64,000 nucleotides of DNA from assembly GCF_015291625.1 (NCBI RefSeq), contig NZ_CP030047.1, forward strand, positions 2,294,001-2,358,000. Direction: 5' to 3'. Of the stretch, positions 48,323 through 57,747 are shown one piece after another. Origin of the DNA: Bradyrhizobium sp. CCBAU 53421. GTDB taxonomy: Bacteria; Pseudomonadota; Alphaproteobacteria; Rhizobiales; Xanthobacteraceae. Each line of letters opens with the position of its first letter. The first letter of the stretch is position 1. The position numbers were made by a program, and so were the translations under genes. The notes under the pieces were generated by a model that saw only the letters and a list, made by a program, of their open reading frames with translations, did no database searches and was not told the origin of the DNA.

Positions 48323-49249
48323 TCAGATCACCTTGCGGGCGTCGAGCGCGTCGCGCAGCCCGTCGCCGATGAAGTTGATGGCGACGACCGCGATGAAGAT
48401 CGCGCCGCCCGGAAACAGCGCCCAGTGCGGGCCGATGTCGAGAAAGTCCTTGGCGTCATAGAGGATGCGGCCCCAGGTCGGCGTGTCGGGCGGAAAGCCG
48501 AGGCCGAGGAACGACAGCGTCGATTCGGCGATGATCGCGGCGGCGACGTCGATGGTGCCGGCGATGATCACGGGTCCGAGCGCATTGGGCAGGATGTGGC
48601 GCACCACCTGCCGCACCGGGCTCGCGCCGAGCGCGCGCGCCGCCTCGACGAATTCCTTCTCGCGCAGGGAGAGGAACTGGGCGCGCACGAGGCGGGCGAC
48701 CGGCATCCAGCGCAGGCCGCCGATCACGAGCACGATCAGGATGAAGATGCCGCCCTCGGGGCCGAACGCCGCCTTGAGCCCGTCGCGGAACAGATAGATC
48801 AGCATCAGGAGCAGCGGCAGCTGCGGCAGCGACAGGAACAGGTCGGTCAGCCACATCAGCGCGTAGCCGAGCGCGCCGCGCGACATGCCGGCGAGCGCGC
48901 CGATCAGCGTGCCGACGAACACCGACACCAGCATCGCGGCGAGGCCGACCGCGAGCGAGATGCGGCCGCCATAGATCATGCGGGCGAGCAGGTCCTGGCC
49001 GAGATCGTCGGTGCCGAACGGATGCGCCAGCGAGGGGCCCTGCAGGCCCGCCAGCACGTCGATGTCGCTGATCGAGACGCGCCAGACGAACGGGCCGATC
49101 ACCACGGCCGTGATCAACAGCAGCAGCAGCACGGCGCTGACCACGGCCGGCTTGTGCCGGCGGTAGCGCCGCCAGGTTTCACGCAAGGGCGAATAGCCGC
49201 GCCGCTCAGCGGAAGGAGATGCGAGGGTCAAGCCAGCCATAGAGGACAT
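48323..49249 (-). CDS. Dipeptide-type ABC permease 2 (DppC-like), operon 2
   Basis: A 308-residue permease with six helices. '[20 protein letters not shown]' and '[20 protein letters not shown]' (coupling loop) are DppC hallmarks; the end is '[17 protein letters not shown]'. Two ATGs compete (49249 and 49240), and the first overlaps permease 1 by 44 bases. The loop '[19 protein letters not shown]' between helices is longer than usual, a feature of some murein-peptide/oligopeptide permeases. Confidence 0.92.
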   Translation of the reverse strand: MSSMAGLTLASPSAERRGYSPLRETWRRYRRHKPAVVSAVLLLLLITAVVIGPFVWRVSISDIDVLAGLQGPSLAHPFGTDDLGQDLLARMIYGGRISLAVGLAAMLVSVFVGTLIGALAGMSRGALGYALMWLTDLFLSLPQLPLLLMLIYLFRDGLKAAFGPEGGIFILIVLVIGGLRWMPVARLVRAQFLSLREKEFVEAARALGASPVRQVVRHILPNALGPVIIAGTIDVAAAIIAESTLSFLGLGFPPDTPTWGRILYDAKDFLDIGPHWALFPGGAIFIAVVAINFIGDGLRDALDARKVI

Positions 49250-50162
49250 CTGCGATCAGGTTGAACAGCACCACGAGGCACGCGAAGACGAAAGTAACGG
49301 CCATCACGACCGGCGTATCGTTGGCGAGGATGGAGGAAATCAACAGCGAGCCGATACCGGGAATCCGGAAGATCTGCTCGGTGACGATGGCGCCGCCGAA
49401 CACGGCAGGCATTTGCAACGCGATCAGCGTGACGACCGGGATCATCGCATTGCGCATCACATGCTTGACGATCACCTTGGCCTGCCCGAGGCCCTTGGCG
49501 CGCGCGGTGGTGACATAGTCGAGCCGGATCACGTCGAGCATCGCCGAGCGCACGAAGCGGGTCATCGACGCCGCCTGGAACAGGCCGAGCACCATCACCG
49601 GCATGATGGCCTGCCGGATCATCTCCAGCATCCAGGGAATGCCGCTGCCCGGCACGTCGGTATAGACGAACGGCAGCCAGTCGAGCTTCACCGAGAACAC
49701 CAGGATGAACAGGATGCCGGTGAAGAAGGTCGGCAGCGAGAAGCCGATGAAGGCGAAGGTGTTGGCGAGCTGGTCGAACAGCGAATAGGGCCGGGTCGCG
49801 GCATAGACGCCGACCGGGATCGCGATCAGCAGCGCCAGCAGCTGCGACGAACCGACCACGTAGAGCGTGGTCGGCAGCCGCTGCAGGATCAGTGTGTCGA
49901 CGTCGATCCGGCTGACAAAGGAGAAGCCCCAGTCGCCCTGCGCCATCGCCGCAAGCCAGTGCAGATAGCGGAGGTAGATCGGATCGTCGAGACCGAACTT
50001 GGTGCGCAGCGCGGCCTGCACCTCGGGCGGCACGTTCGGATTGGTCGCGAGCTCGCTGAACGGATCGCCCGGCGCGAGCGCCAGCACGACGAACAGCACG
50101 ACCGAAATCCCGAGCAGGCTCGGGATCGCGATCATCAGACGGCGCAGGATATACTGACTCAT
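49206..50162 (-). CDS. Dipeptide-type ABC permease 1 (DppB-like), operon 2
   Basis: A 318-residue permease with six helices. The opening is MSQYILRRLMIAIPSLLGIS. 'GLDDPIYLRYLHWLAAMAQG' is the periplasmic loop. 'RLDYVTTARAKGLGQAKVIV' followed by KHVMRNAMIPV is the coupling loop. It ends '[11 protein letters not shown]'. The 3' end overlaps the next permease. The binding-protein gene lies upstream across a repeat-filled spacer. Confidence 0.92.
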   Translation of the reverse strand: MSQYILRRLMIAIPSLLGISVVLFVVLALAPGDPFSELATNPNVPPEVQAALRTKFGLDDPIYLRYLHWLAAMAQGDWGFSFVSRIDVDTLILQRLPTTLYVVGSSQLLALLIAIPVGVYAATRPYSLFDQLANTFAFIGFSLPTFFTGILFILVFSVKLDWLPFVYTDVPGSGIPWMLEMIRQAIMPVMVLGLFQAASMTRFVRSAMLDVIRLDYVTTARAKGLGQAKVIVKHVMRNAMIPVVTLIALQMPAVFGGAIVTEQIFRIPGIGSLLISSILANDTPVVMAVTFVFACLVVLFNLIADVLYGWLDPRISFR

Positions 50163-50214
50163 CGACAGATCATCTGACTAACGCTCGCACCTTGAGCACG
50201 TTGAGTTGGCTTCC

Positions 50215-50390
50215 AATCGAAAGGCGAGCTTCACCTCGCCCCGCGTGCGGGGAGAGGTCGGAAATTCAAGCACCGCTTGAATTCCGGGTGAGGGGGACTC
50301 TCCACGAACTCGTCTCTCACGGTATTTGCGGTTCGAGCACCTCGCCCTAACCCTTCCCGCAAGAACGGGGAGAGGGAAGAGATGCACCGG
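50215..50390. repeat. REP-like intergenic repeat (family C, copy 2)
   Basis: The modules CACCTCGCCCCGCGTGCGGG, GGGTGAGGGGGACTCTCC and CCCGCAAGAACGGGGAGAGG occur in the same order as in the 23.2-23.4 kb spacer. Here they sit inside the operon, between the binding-protein and first permease genes. They may therefore form stem-loops that stabilise the binding-protein message. Confidence 0.65.
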
Positions 50391-50413
50391 TTCGACGCCG
50401 TACCCGTCACGTC

Positions 50414-52204
50414 TCAGGTTTCACGATACCAGTCTTGCAGATTGTCGGTTTGGTTGGCCCAGCCGGAGAGCGCGGGCCGCACCGTGTTGGAGCAGGCTTC
50501 CACCGCAAGGCGATGCATCACGGGGATCATCACGTTGTCCTGCCACATCAGATCGTTGCACTTGATGTAGAGATCCGCGCGCTTGATCGGATCGATCTCG
50601 GTATCGGCGGCATCGACCGCGGCGTCGTAGTCCTTGTTGACCCAGCGTGGGAAGTTCGGCCCCTGCCACTTGTTCTCCTTGGTGGCGACGTTGCGCGAGT
50701 GATAGCGGCGCATGTGAAGCGCGGGATCGGGCTGCGTCATCGGGATCTGGAACATCTCGATGTCGGCATAGAAATGCGCATAGGTGTCGGGGTTGGCGAC
50801 GTCGGAGGAGAAGAACACCGAGGCCACCACCGATTTCAGCTCGACGTCGATGCCGGCCTTCTGGCAGGCCTGCTTGACGATCGCCTGGGTCTTCTGCCGC
50901 GGTCCGTTGATCGAGGTCTGGTAGAGAAGTTTGAGCTTCTTGCCGTCCTTCTCGCGGATGCCGTCGGAGCCCGCCTTCCAGCCGGCCTGCTCGAGCAGCG
51001 CGCTCGCCTTCTCGATCGAGAACTCCCATTTGGTGTTCTTGGAGACGAACTCCTCGGGGCCGTTGAGATAGTTGGCCGTGGCCCGGCCGGCGCGGCCGTA
51101 GATCACCTTCTTGATGGAGTCGCGGTCGACCAGCAGCGCGAGCGCCTGGCGCACCCGCGGATCGGACAGGATCGGATGCTTGGTCTTCATCGACGAACGC
51201 TCGCCGTCGACCTCGGTGTTGGGGTCGGTGAAATTGACGGCGATGAATTCGATGTCGCCGCCGACGGCATAGAGCGTCTTGCCCTTGCCGCCCTTCTCCA
51301 GCCGCAGCAGCACCTCGTCCTCGACCTGGATATTCCAGGCGAAATCATATTCGCCGGTCTGGATCACCGCGCGCGCCGCCGACACCGCGTCGCCGCCGCC
51401 CTTCATCTCGATCGTGTCGAAATAGGGCCGGTTCGCCATGTGGTAGTCTTGATTGATCTCGCCGCGGATCAAGTCGCCCGGCTTGAATTCGATGAACTTG
51501 TAGGGTCCGGTCCCGACCGGCTTCAGGTTGGTCAGCGCCTCGCGCGACTTGCCGCCCTTGAATTCCGCGAACAGGTGTTTCGGAATGACGCAGCCATAGG
51601 CGCCGACGAACGCGTTGGCCCAGAACGGCGTCGGATCCTTGAACTTGATGCGGACCGTGAGGTCGTCGACCTTCTCGACCGTCATGCCGGCGTAGGTCGC
51701 ACTCGAGACCGCGGCGGTCGCGGGATCGCTGGCATATTCCCAGGTGAAGACGACGTCGTCGGCGCTGAACGGTTTCCCGTCATGCCATTTGACGCCGGGT
51801 TTGAGCTTCCAGACCACCGATTTGGCGTCGGCGGCGAGGCCGCCATTCTGGATCGAAGGGATCTCGGCGGCGAGGATCGGGTTGAGATGGCCGTCGACGT
51901 CCCAGCTTGCCAGCGGCTCGTAGAAGATGCGCGAGCCGTCCTGGTCCTTGGTGCCGGTGGCGAAATGCGGATTGAGCAGGGTCGGGCCCTGCCACCACAA
52001 CAGCTTCAGCGGACCGCCGCCGCCGCGCTTGGTCGGCTTGTAGGGGTTGGGGCTCTGCGCCATCGCGACGCCGCCGATCGCCAGAATCTGGTTGGCCATC
52101 GGCGCGGTGAGGCCGACGGCAATCATTCGCTTGACGAAGGCGCGGCGGTCCATCCGCCCGTCCTTCACCTTGTCGATCATGCCTCGCAGATTGTTGTCGA
52201 ACAT
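50414..52204 (-). CDS. Dipeptide-type ABC substrate-binding protein, operon 2
   Basis: A 596-residue family-5 SBP, larger than typical DppA (about 535). The N-terminus has a twin-arginine-like motif (MDRRAFVKRMIAVGL) and a cleavage zone near GVAMAQS. This follows an about 17-residue hydrophilic lead, so an internal start at that Met is possible. Core motifs are 'LNPILAAEIPS', 'GVKWHDGKPFSADDVVFTWE', 'GTGPYKFIEFKPGDLIRG' and 'DPRVRQALALLVDRDSIKKV'. The operon's first gene is an M20 amidohydrolase, which suggests acylated amino acids or small peptides as cargo. Confidence 0.9.
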   Translation of the reverse strand: MFDNNLRGMIDKVKDGRMDRRAFVKRMIAVGLTAPMANQILAIGGVAMAQSPNPYKPTKRGGGGPLKLLWWQGPTLLNPHFATGTKDQDGSRIFYEPLASWDVDGHLNPILAAEIPSIQNGGLAADAKSVVWKLKPGVKWHDGKPFSADDVVFTWEYASDPATAAVSSATYAGMTVEKVDDLTVRIKFKDPTPFWANAFVGAYGCVIPKHLFAEFKGGKSREALTNLKPVGTGPYKFIEFKPGDLIRGEINQDYHMANRPYFDTIEMKGGGDAVSAARAVIQTGEYDFAWNIQVEDEVLLRLEKGGKGKTLYAVGGDIEFIAVNFTDPNTEVDGERSSMKTKHPILSDPRVRQALALLVDRDSIKKVIYGRAGRATANYLNGPEEFVSKNTKWEFSIEKASALLEQAGWKAGSDGIREKDGKKLKLLYQTSINGPRQKTQAIVKQACQKAGIDVELKSVVASVFFSSDVANPDTYAHFYADIEMFQIPMTQPDPALHMRRYHSRNVATKENKWQGPNFPRWVNKDYDAAVDAADTEIDPIKRADLYIKCNDLMWQDNVMIPVMHRLAVEACSNTVRPALSGWANQTDNLQDWYRET

Positions 52205-52598
52205 TGTCCACTCGGTCCCGGCTCACGTGAGATTGCGGCGGGCCGTGGAACCGGCCGCCGTGCTGGCGGCAGATGGCACACCGAATGACCGCGAAGGTCA
52301 ACGTCTCCAGCGCCACAGGGCCTAGGTCTTTTGGCTATCGCTTGTGCAGAACCGCGCTGGACCGCACATCGGTTCGGCATTTCGGTGCCAAAGCGCGGCT
52401 GCATGCGCCTCGCAGTGCGGAAAATTTGTTCGTTATCCTTTGTTCTGAGATGCTTTCTTGCCACATGGGCACGTTTTCGCGCGAACTGGCTATCGGTACG
52501 CGCGAAGCAAACGCGGCAAGACGAAACCCAAAATCCCGTTCCGATCGGATCGGGATTGGCGGTCGCCGGGTCTCGCATCGAAGCGCAGGCCCGGCCGA
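52205..52598. other. Intergenic region, about 390 bases, no gene recognised
   Basis: A spacer between the M20 hydrolase and the binding-protein gene, both on the minus strand. It includes an AT-richer stretch (52425-52450, AAAATTTGTTCGTTATCC) that could be a promoter for the transporter. A palindrome related to family B (TCCCGTTCCGATCGGATCGGGA) lies at about 52531-52552. Open frames here have no recognisable domain. Confidence 0.45.
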
Positions 52599-54029
52599 TC
52601 AGGTGTGGCGCTCGGCGACCGACATGTCCAACGGCGGTGCAACATTCGCCGGCAGCGGGCTGACATAGGGTGTCCGCGTGGTGCGCTTCTTGAGGTCGGC
52701 CTTGGCGGCCGCGATCAGCTCCGGCTCCATCAGCGCCTTGACGCCGAGGCCGGCCATCGCCTTGGCGGCCTGCACCATCGCCTTGTGCGCGGCCGGCGCC
52801 TTGCCTTGCGCCACAACCTGCCAGGTGTGGAACGGCGTTCCGATCGCAACCGTCGGGGCATGGACCTGCACGGTCGGCACCACCCAGCTGACGTCGCCGA
52901 CATCGGTCGAGCCGATCAGCGGATTGCGCTTGGCGTCGATCGGCACCAGGAAATCCGCCAGCGGCCGCTCGGTCGGTTCCATGCCGATCGCGTAATAGAC
53001 CGAGGCGATGTCCTTGTCAGTCAGGGTCGCGCGGATCTTGCCGGCGAAATCCTTGTCGGCATCGTCGAAATGCGGCGGGCCGAGATCCTCCATGATCCGG
53101 TGCAGCGTCTGCTCCAGCGGGGTGTTGGGCAGGATGTTGGAGACCGCGGAGATGATCTTCATCTCGACCTTGGTCTCGGTCATCAGCGCTGCGCCCTGCG
53201 CGATCTTGTGCACGCGCTCGACCAGCTCATTCATGCCGGGCAGGTCGCGGGCACGGATCGAATAGCGCACGCGGGCATGGGCCTGCACCACATTGGGCGC
53301 GATGCCGCCGGTGTCGAGCAGCGCGTAATGCACCCGGGCATCGCTCGGCATGTGCTCCCGCATGTAGTTGACGCCGACATTCATCAATTCCACCGCATCG
53401 AGCGCGCTGCGGCCGAGATGCGGCGAGGCCGCCGCATGCGAGGTCCGCCCGGTGAAGATGAAATCGGCGCGGGTGTTGGCGAGCGATGGCGTCACCGCGA
53501 CTTCCCAGAAACTGTGCGGATGCCAGGTGATGGCGATGTCGGCGTCCTCGAACGCGCCACAGCGCACCATGAAGGCCTTTGCCGCGCCGCCTTCCTCGGC
53601 CGGACAGCCGTAATAGCGCACCCGGCCCGGCACCTTGTTGGCGGCAAGCCAGTCCTTCACGGCGGTTGCCGCGAGCAGCGCGGAGGAGCCGAGCAGATTG
53701 TGGCCGCAGCCATGGCCATGGCCGCCGCTCTCGACCGGACGATGTTCCGCGATACCGGCCTCCTGGCTGAGGCCGGGCAGGGCGTCATATTCGCCGAGGA
53801 AGGCAATCACGGGCCCGCCCTCGCCCCATTCGCCCATGACAGCGGTCGGAATGTCGGCGAGGTTCTCGGTGATGCGGAAACCCTGATGGCGCAGCTCGGC
53901 CAGATGTTCGGCGGATGAGCGCGCCTCGGTGTAGCAGACCTCGGGCATCGCCCAGACCCGGTCGCTCAATTCGATGAAACGCGGCTTGATCGCGTCGACG
54001 CCGCGCCAAACATCACTACGGTTGTCCAT
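52599..54029 (-). CDS. M20-family amidohydrolase (AbgB-like)
   Basis: A 476-residue M20D peptidase resembling AbgB (p-aminobenzoyl-glutamate hydrolase subunit). Metal-ligand motifs are LGEYDALPG (Asp82), SGGHGHGCGHN (His104-His110) and GCPAEEGGAA (catalytic Glu145, ligand Glu146). Further His ligands are in 'DIAITWHPHSFWEV' and 'IGTPFHTWQV'. The dimerisation domain includes 'FTGRTSHAAASPHLGRSALD'. It cleaves N-acyl amino acids or aminobenzoyl-glutamate. It precedes the dipeptide-type ABC operon on the same strand, so imported conjugates are the likely substrates. Confidence 0.92.
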   Translation of the reverse strand: MDNRSDVWRGVDAIKPRFIELSDRVWAMPEVCYTEARSSAEHLAELRHQGFRITENLADIPTAVMGEWGEGGPVIAFLGEYDALPGLSQEAGIAEHRPVESGGHGHGCGHNLLGSSALLAATAVKDWLAANKVPGRVRYYGCPAEEGGAAKAFMVRCGAFEDADIAITWHPHSFWEVAVTPSLANTRADFIFTGRTSHAAASPHLGRSALDAVELMNVGVNYMREHMPSDARVHYALLDTGGIAPNVVQAHARVRYSIRARDLPGMNELVERVHKIAQGAALMTETKVEMKIISAVSNILPNTPLEQTLHRIMEDLGPPHFDDADKDFAGKIRATLTDKDIASVYYAIGMEPTERPLADFLVPIDAKRNPLIGSTDVGDVSWVVPTVQVHAPTVAIGTPFHTWQVVAQGKAPAAHKAMVQAAKAMAGLGVKALMEPELIAAAKADLKKRTTRTPYVSPLPANVAPPLDMSVAERHT

Positions 54030-54231
54030 TTGCTCCGATCCTCAAAAGGCAATCTGAAGCGCGAAAGGCTAGCAGCTTGCCGCGATGCCGCCTAGCGCGC
54101 GCCGGCAGACCTGCTTTTCCGAAAGTCACGTCTTGGTGTGCGCGGGGGGGCATTTGACACGCGCGAATGCCTGCCTTGAGCGATCGGCCTGCCTTCCTCT
54201 ATGATGTGGCTCGCGAGCACGTGGTCCGACC

Positions 54232-55593
54232 ATGCATGATGCAATTCCGTCTCTGTTGCCGAGAAATTCGGGCCACCAGTTCGTGATCTATGCCGACGCC
54301 TGCTCGGGGGTCGCAGGCGCGCTGCATGAGCGCACCTTCGCATCTGTCAACGATGTGGTTCGCCGGCTGCATCCTGCGCCCGAATTCATTCTCTTTCCCG
54401 GCGACGAGATCATCGGCCTCACCGCCGATGCCGACACGCTGCGCGCGCAGTGGCGGCATTGGCTCGACACCGAGATGGGCTGGCTCGACAGGGGCGCGGT
54501 GCCGCTATGGCACACGACCGGCAACCACACCACCTATGACGAGATGAGCGAGGCGGTGTTCCGCGAGGTGCTGAAGCTGCCGCGCAACGGCCCGCCGGGT
54601 CAGGAGGGCCTGTCCTACTGGGTGCGCCGCGACGATCTGCTGATGGTGTTCGTGCACACGCTGTGGAGCGGACTGGGCGGGGAGGGCCACGTCGAGACCG
54701 ACTGGCTGGAAGCGGTCCTCGCCCAGCACAGGGATATCAGGCACAAACTGGTGCTGGGCCATCATCCGGTGTATCCGATCAATGGCTACAGCGGCTGCTA
54801 TCAGCGCGAGATCGGTCATGAATACACTGCGCGCTTCTGGGATATCCTGGTTCGCGCCGGCGTGACCGCCTATCTGTGCAGTCACATCCTGGCATTCGAT
54901 GTTCAGGTCCATCGCGGCGTGCTGCAGATCTGCACGGCGGGTGCTGGCACCGCGCACCGGATGCCCGAGGGCGTCGAGTATCTGCATTGCGTGCAGGCGG
55001 CGCTCGATCAGGATGGTCTTCGCTATCAGGTGCTCGACACCGAAGGCGCCGTGCGCGAGCAGCTTACATGGCCGCTGCCCTCTCTCGACCACGCCGCGTG
55101 GTCGCAGGTGCCGCGCGGGATCAGTCGCGCGCCGCTGTCCGGGGTGCCGGCGCCCGCGACGGTGGTCGCCCTGAAATTGTCGGGCCGCACCGCCGCGGGA
55201 AGCCCCGCGCCGCAGACGCTGCTCTGCACGCCGGTGCCGGACATGATCGCACCGCTCTGGCTCGGCCTGCGCGGGCCGAACCAGACGCTCACCTTGATCC
55301 TCAGGCGCGAGCACGGGCGCAGTCCGCACTATTGGGTCGGTCCGGATTTCGGCGGCGAGCGGGATTTTGATCTCGACATCGCCTTCTATCCGGACATGGG
55401 ACCCGGCGGCGTGCTGTGGCGACGCCGCGGTGACATCAGCTGGACCTCGTTCGCGGCGATATCGGCGACGGGGCTCGAGCGGCTCGTGTGGCCCGCGCTC
55501 TGGAGCGTCGGGTGCGGGCAGCACGGACCGGACGACAGGCGATATGCTGGACCGCGGCTCGACGTCGCTGCGGCGATAATCGCATTGGAATGA
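54232..55593 (+). CDS. Calcineurin-like metallophosphatase homologue with altered ligands
   Basis: A 453-residue protein whose first about 240 residues follow the metallophosphoesterase plan. Asp22 lies in 'IYADACSG', GD at 57-58 in 'LFPGDEIIG', GNH at 97-99 in 'TTGNHTTYD', GHHP at 176-179, and a final box SHIL at 217-220. The usual D-x-H of motif I is D-x-C, and the last GHxH box keeps only its first His. Metal binding and activity are therefore uncertain. The C-terminal half is a beta-rich domain ('MIAPLWLGLRGPNQTLTLIL', then a Trp-rich end). No signal peptide is seen. The ribosome site is weak, and no operon partner is present. Confidence 0.75.
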   Translation: MHDAIPSLLPRNSGHQFVIYADACSGVAGALHERTFASVNDVVRRLHPAPEFILFPGDEIIGLTADADTLRAQWRHWLDTEMGWLDRGAVPLWHTTGNHTTYDEMSEAVFREVLKLPRNGPPGQEGLSYWVRRDDLLMVFVHTLWSGLGGEGHVETDWLEAVLAQHRDIRHKLVLGHHPVYPINGYSGCYQREIGHEYTARFWDILVRAGVTAYLCSHILAFDVQVHRGVLQICTAGAGTAHRMPEGVEYLHCVQAALDQDGLRYQVLDTEGAVREQLTWPLPSLDHAAWSQVPRGISRAPLSGVPAPATVVALKLSGRTAAGSPAPQTLLCTPVPDMIAPLWLGLRGPNQTLTLILRREHGRSPHYWVGPDFGGERDFDLDIAFYPDMGPGGVLWRRRGDISWTSFAAISATGLERLVWPALWSVGCGQHGPDDRRYAGPRLDVAAAIIALE

Positions 55594-55642
55594 GCGCCGA
55601 AGATTGAGCGAAGTCGGCGGCGTCGGAGCCGAATGGAATGCC

Positions 55643-55855
55643 CTAGTCGGTTCCCTTCGGCGTCTTCCGCTCCGCGCTCTTCAATTCGCGATCGATCAGC
55701 GTGCAGACGCGGCGCTGCGCCAGCAGGCCGAGCCGCGCGCGCGTGGTGCCACGCTTGACCTTTCCGTTGATTTCGAATGACCAGCTCCAGAGGTCGGGTT
55801 CGATGTTGGTGAGCGTGTATTGAATGTCCCGGTGACGATCGATCAGCTTCTTCAT
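55643..55855 (-). CDS. 70-aa basic hypothetical protein
   Basis: A small basic protein (MKKLIDRHRDIQYTLTNIEP..., ending KTPKGTD) with the pattern 'DLWSWSFEINGKVKRGTTRA'. It resembles short conserved proteins of unknown function in Bradyrhizobium. No catalytic or membrane feature is seen. The ATG has only a weak A-rich leader, so confidence is moderate. It converges with the metallophosphatase gene and lies upstream of the IS element. Confidence 0.55.
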   Translation of the reverse strand: MKKLIDRHRDIQYTLTNIEPDLWSWSFEINGKVKRGTTRARLGLLAQRRVCTLIDRELKSAERKTPKGTD

Positions 55856-56125
55856 GCCGTTTCTTTTTGTTGGCTGAAGATTGCATAGCCAGATCGAGGA
55901 GGCGTCTGTATCCGGACGACTACCTACATAATTGGTCTAACCGTCCGCGCGGCGGAATTTTCGCAAGAGCTGAGTTGGGGGGCGGTGTCCAGGAGGCGTG
56001 GGACAACTCATGTTGTGAGAATGCGAAACTTTATCTCCATTCACATCTGTCTTCGCCCGGCTCGACCGGGCGATCCAGTACACCGCGGCTTCTCGGCTCA
56101 AGCACAGGCGTCTCTGGAATACTGG

Positions 56126-56158
56126 ATCACCCGCTTTCGCGAGGGCTTTGCAGAAGTC
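56126..56158 (+). repeat. Left terminal inverted repeat of IS5-type element
   Basis: It begins ATCACCCGC and contains GCGAGGGCTTTGC followed by AGAAGTC. It is the inverted partner of the sequence ending at 57329 (about 27 of 33 positions by eye). Confidence 0.75.
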
Positions 56159-56202
56159 TGCCGGGATGATTCTCTTTGGTGAAGGATTCGCCGGAGGAAC
56201 GG

Positions 56203-57210
56203 ATGGCGGAGCGGCAGATTGGTCAATTGAGCTTTACCGACGGGCTGGTGAATGACGCGGCTCGAGCCAACGCGCCTTTGCAGCGAGTATCGGAACTGGT
56301 CGACTGGAGCGCGATTGAAGCGCTGCTGAGCGGCTTGCGTAGCGGGTCGATGGGAGCGCCCGCTTACCCGTCGCTGGCGCTGTTTAAGGCGCTGTTGCTG
56401 CAGCAATGGTATGGGTTGTCCGATCCGGGCCTTGAGGAGGCGCTGGTGGACCGCCTGTCGTTCCGGCGCTTCCTGGGCCTGTCGCTGAGTGAGCCGGTAC
56501 CGGATCATTCCACGCTGTGGCGTTTCCGCGAACAGCTGGCCAGGAGCGGGCTGGCGGAGCGCGCTTTTGCCCTGATTACGGCGCAGATCGAGAAGTCCGG
56601 CTTCGTCTTGAAGCGCGGCACATTGATTGACGCTTCGCTGATCCGCTCGGCGGTTAATCCGCCCGAACCACCGGATCCCGATTTGCCCCCGGATGCGGAC
56701 GGGCGCCCCGCCAGCAAGCTGGTCAAAAGCCCTCACGATCCTGACGCCGCCTGGACCAGGAAGGACGGCAAATATGCCTTCGGCTACAAGATGCACGTGG
56801 CGATGGACCAAGGCAGTCGCATCATCCGGCGCCTTGCCTTTACGCCAGCCAATGTCAACGACACCGTGCCCGCCGACGAGCTGATCTGCGGCGACGAGGC
56901 AACAGTCTACGCTGACAAAGCCTACGATACCATCGCGCGACGTGGGCGGCTGAAGCAGATGGATATTCGCGACGGCATTATGCGCAGACACAACCGCTGG
57001 CTTCGCTTGGGGCCTTGGGCGGTGCGTCGTAACGCGGTCATCTCGCATCGACGCGCGCCGATCGAACCGTTGTTCGCATTGCTCAAGCGCGTCTACGGCC
57101 TTGCGCGTGCCCGCTATCGGGGCCTGATACGCAATGCCGCAGCTTTCCAGCTCGCCGCGACCGCGATCAATCTCCAGCGATGGGCCAGGACGCCACCCCA
57201 CATCGCCTAA
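56203..57210 (+). CDS. IS5-family transposase
   Basis: A 335-residue DDE transposase of the IS5 family. It has an N-terminal DUF772-like domain ('SLALFKALLLQQWYGLSDPG', 'RLSFRRFLGLSL', 'DHSTLWRFREQL'). The catalytic Asp residues lie in 'LIDASLI' and 'VYADKAYDT', and the Glu in 'PIEPLFALLKRVYGL'. The reading frame is intact, so the element may still be mobile. The start ATG is set by GGAGG at 5-base spacing; TTG and GTG codons 24-27 bases earlier are less likely. Confidence 0.92.
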   Translation: MAERQIGQLSFTDGLVNDAARANAPLQRVSELVDWSAIEALLSGLRSGSMGAPAYPSLALFKALLLQQWYGLSDPGLEEALVDRLSFRRFLGLSLSEPVPDHSTLWRFREQLARSGLAERAFALITAQIEKSGFVLKRGTLIDASLIRSAVNPPEPPDPDLPPDADGRPASKLVKSPHDPDAAWTRKDGKYAFGYKMHVAMDQGSRIIRRLAFTPANVNDTVPADELICGDEATVYADKAYDTIARRGRLKQMDIRDGIMRRHNRWLRLGPWAVRRNAVISHRRAPIEPLFALLKRVYGLARARYRGLIRNAAAFQLAATAINLQRWARTPPHIA

Positions 57211-57296
57211 CCAAACGAGGCACCCAGCCATCATGGCTGGCCCGTCCAGCCGCTAACCGGCCCAAACAACAGCCGTCCGGCCCCGTCGAGCTGTTC

Positions 57297-57329
57297 GACT
57301 TTCGCAAAGCCCTCGCTTTCGCGGGTGAT
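57297..57329 (-). repeat. Right terminal inverted repeat of IS5-type element
   Basis: On the plus strand it reads GACTTTCGCAAAGCCCTCGC then TTTCGCGGGTGAT, the reverse complement of most of the left end. It lies about 90 bases after the transposase stop. Confidence 0.75.
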
Positions 57330-57372
57330 GACACCGGTGGTGAATGACTCGCGATGGCGGCGGAACGTGGGC

Positions 57373-57747
57373 CTACAAATTGATCACCCCGCGCCGCGCC
57401 GCATGCGCCACCGCGTCGGTGCGGCCGGTGGCGTCGAGCTTGTCGAGCAGGGAACCGACATGAAACTTGGCGGTGTGGACGGAAATTCCGAGCCGTTGCG
57501 CGATCATCTTGTTGGATGCGCCTTCGGCCAGCAGCGCCAGCACGTCGAGCTCGCGCGGCGTCAGTTCGAAGTCGCTGCCGCCCGCGGTCTCGCGGTTGCG
57601 TGCGACGAGCGTCGCCGTCGCTTGTTCGCCCGGCGCGGCAAGCCGCAGGCCGGCGACGCCGCCGAGCAGCGTCGCCAGCCGGTCGGCGAGGGCGGGGTCG
57701 TCGATCTCGAGTGCGACGACGATATCGGCGGCAGGATCACTGCTCAC
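57373..57747 (-). CDS. LuxR-type HTH regulator coupled to pseudo-protease gene
   Basis: A 124-residue protein. The last 65 residues form a LuxR/NarL DNA-binding domain (FELTPRELDVLALLAEGASN, then KMIAQRLGISVHTAKFHVGS). The first about 55 residues look like the end of a receiver-type or small alpha/beta domain ('IVVALEIDDPALADRLATLL') but lack a phosphorylatable Asp pattern. It is therefore much shorter than a normal response regulator. The GTG start overlaps the stop of the upstream HtrA-like gene (GTGA), indicating coupled synthesis. The IS5 element sits just downstream. Confidence 0.85.
   Translation of the reverse strand: MSSDPAADIVVALEIDDPALADRLATLLGGVAGLRLAAPGEQATATLVARNRETAGGSDFELTPRELDVLALLAEGASNKMIAQRLGISVHTAKFHVGSLLDKLDATGRTDAVAHAARRGVINL

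Larger units (their letters stand above)
56126..57329. mobile_element. IS5-family insertion sequence
   Basis: An element of about 1.2 kb holds one transposase gene and is bounded by terminal inverted repeats of about 33 bases. The left end reads ATCACCCGCTTTCGCGAGGG then CTTTGC; the right end, read inward, is ATCACCCGCGAAAGCGAGGG then CTTTGC. The two differ mainly in the four-base TTTC/AAAG block and near the inner edge. I could not see a convincing target-site duplication, so the exact ends are approximate. It lies between the 70-aa gene and the LuxR gene, with no obvious interrupted gene. Confidence 0.8.

Noticed and set aside
56110..57345. A target-site duplication flanking the IS5 element
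   Set aside because: Flanks (…ATACTGG and GACACCGG…) share only scattered bases. No clean duplication of 2-9 bases could be assigned.
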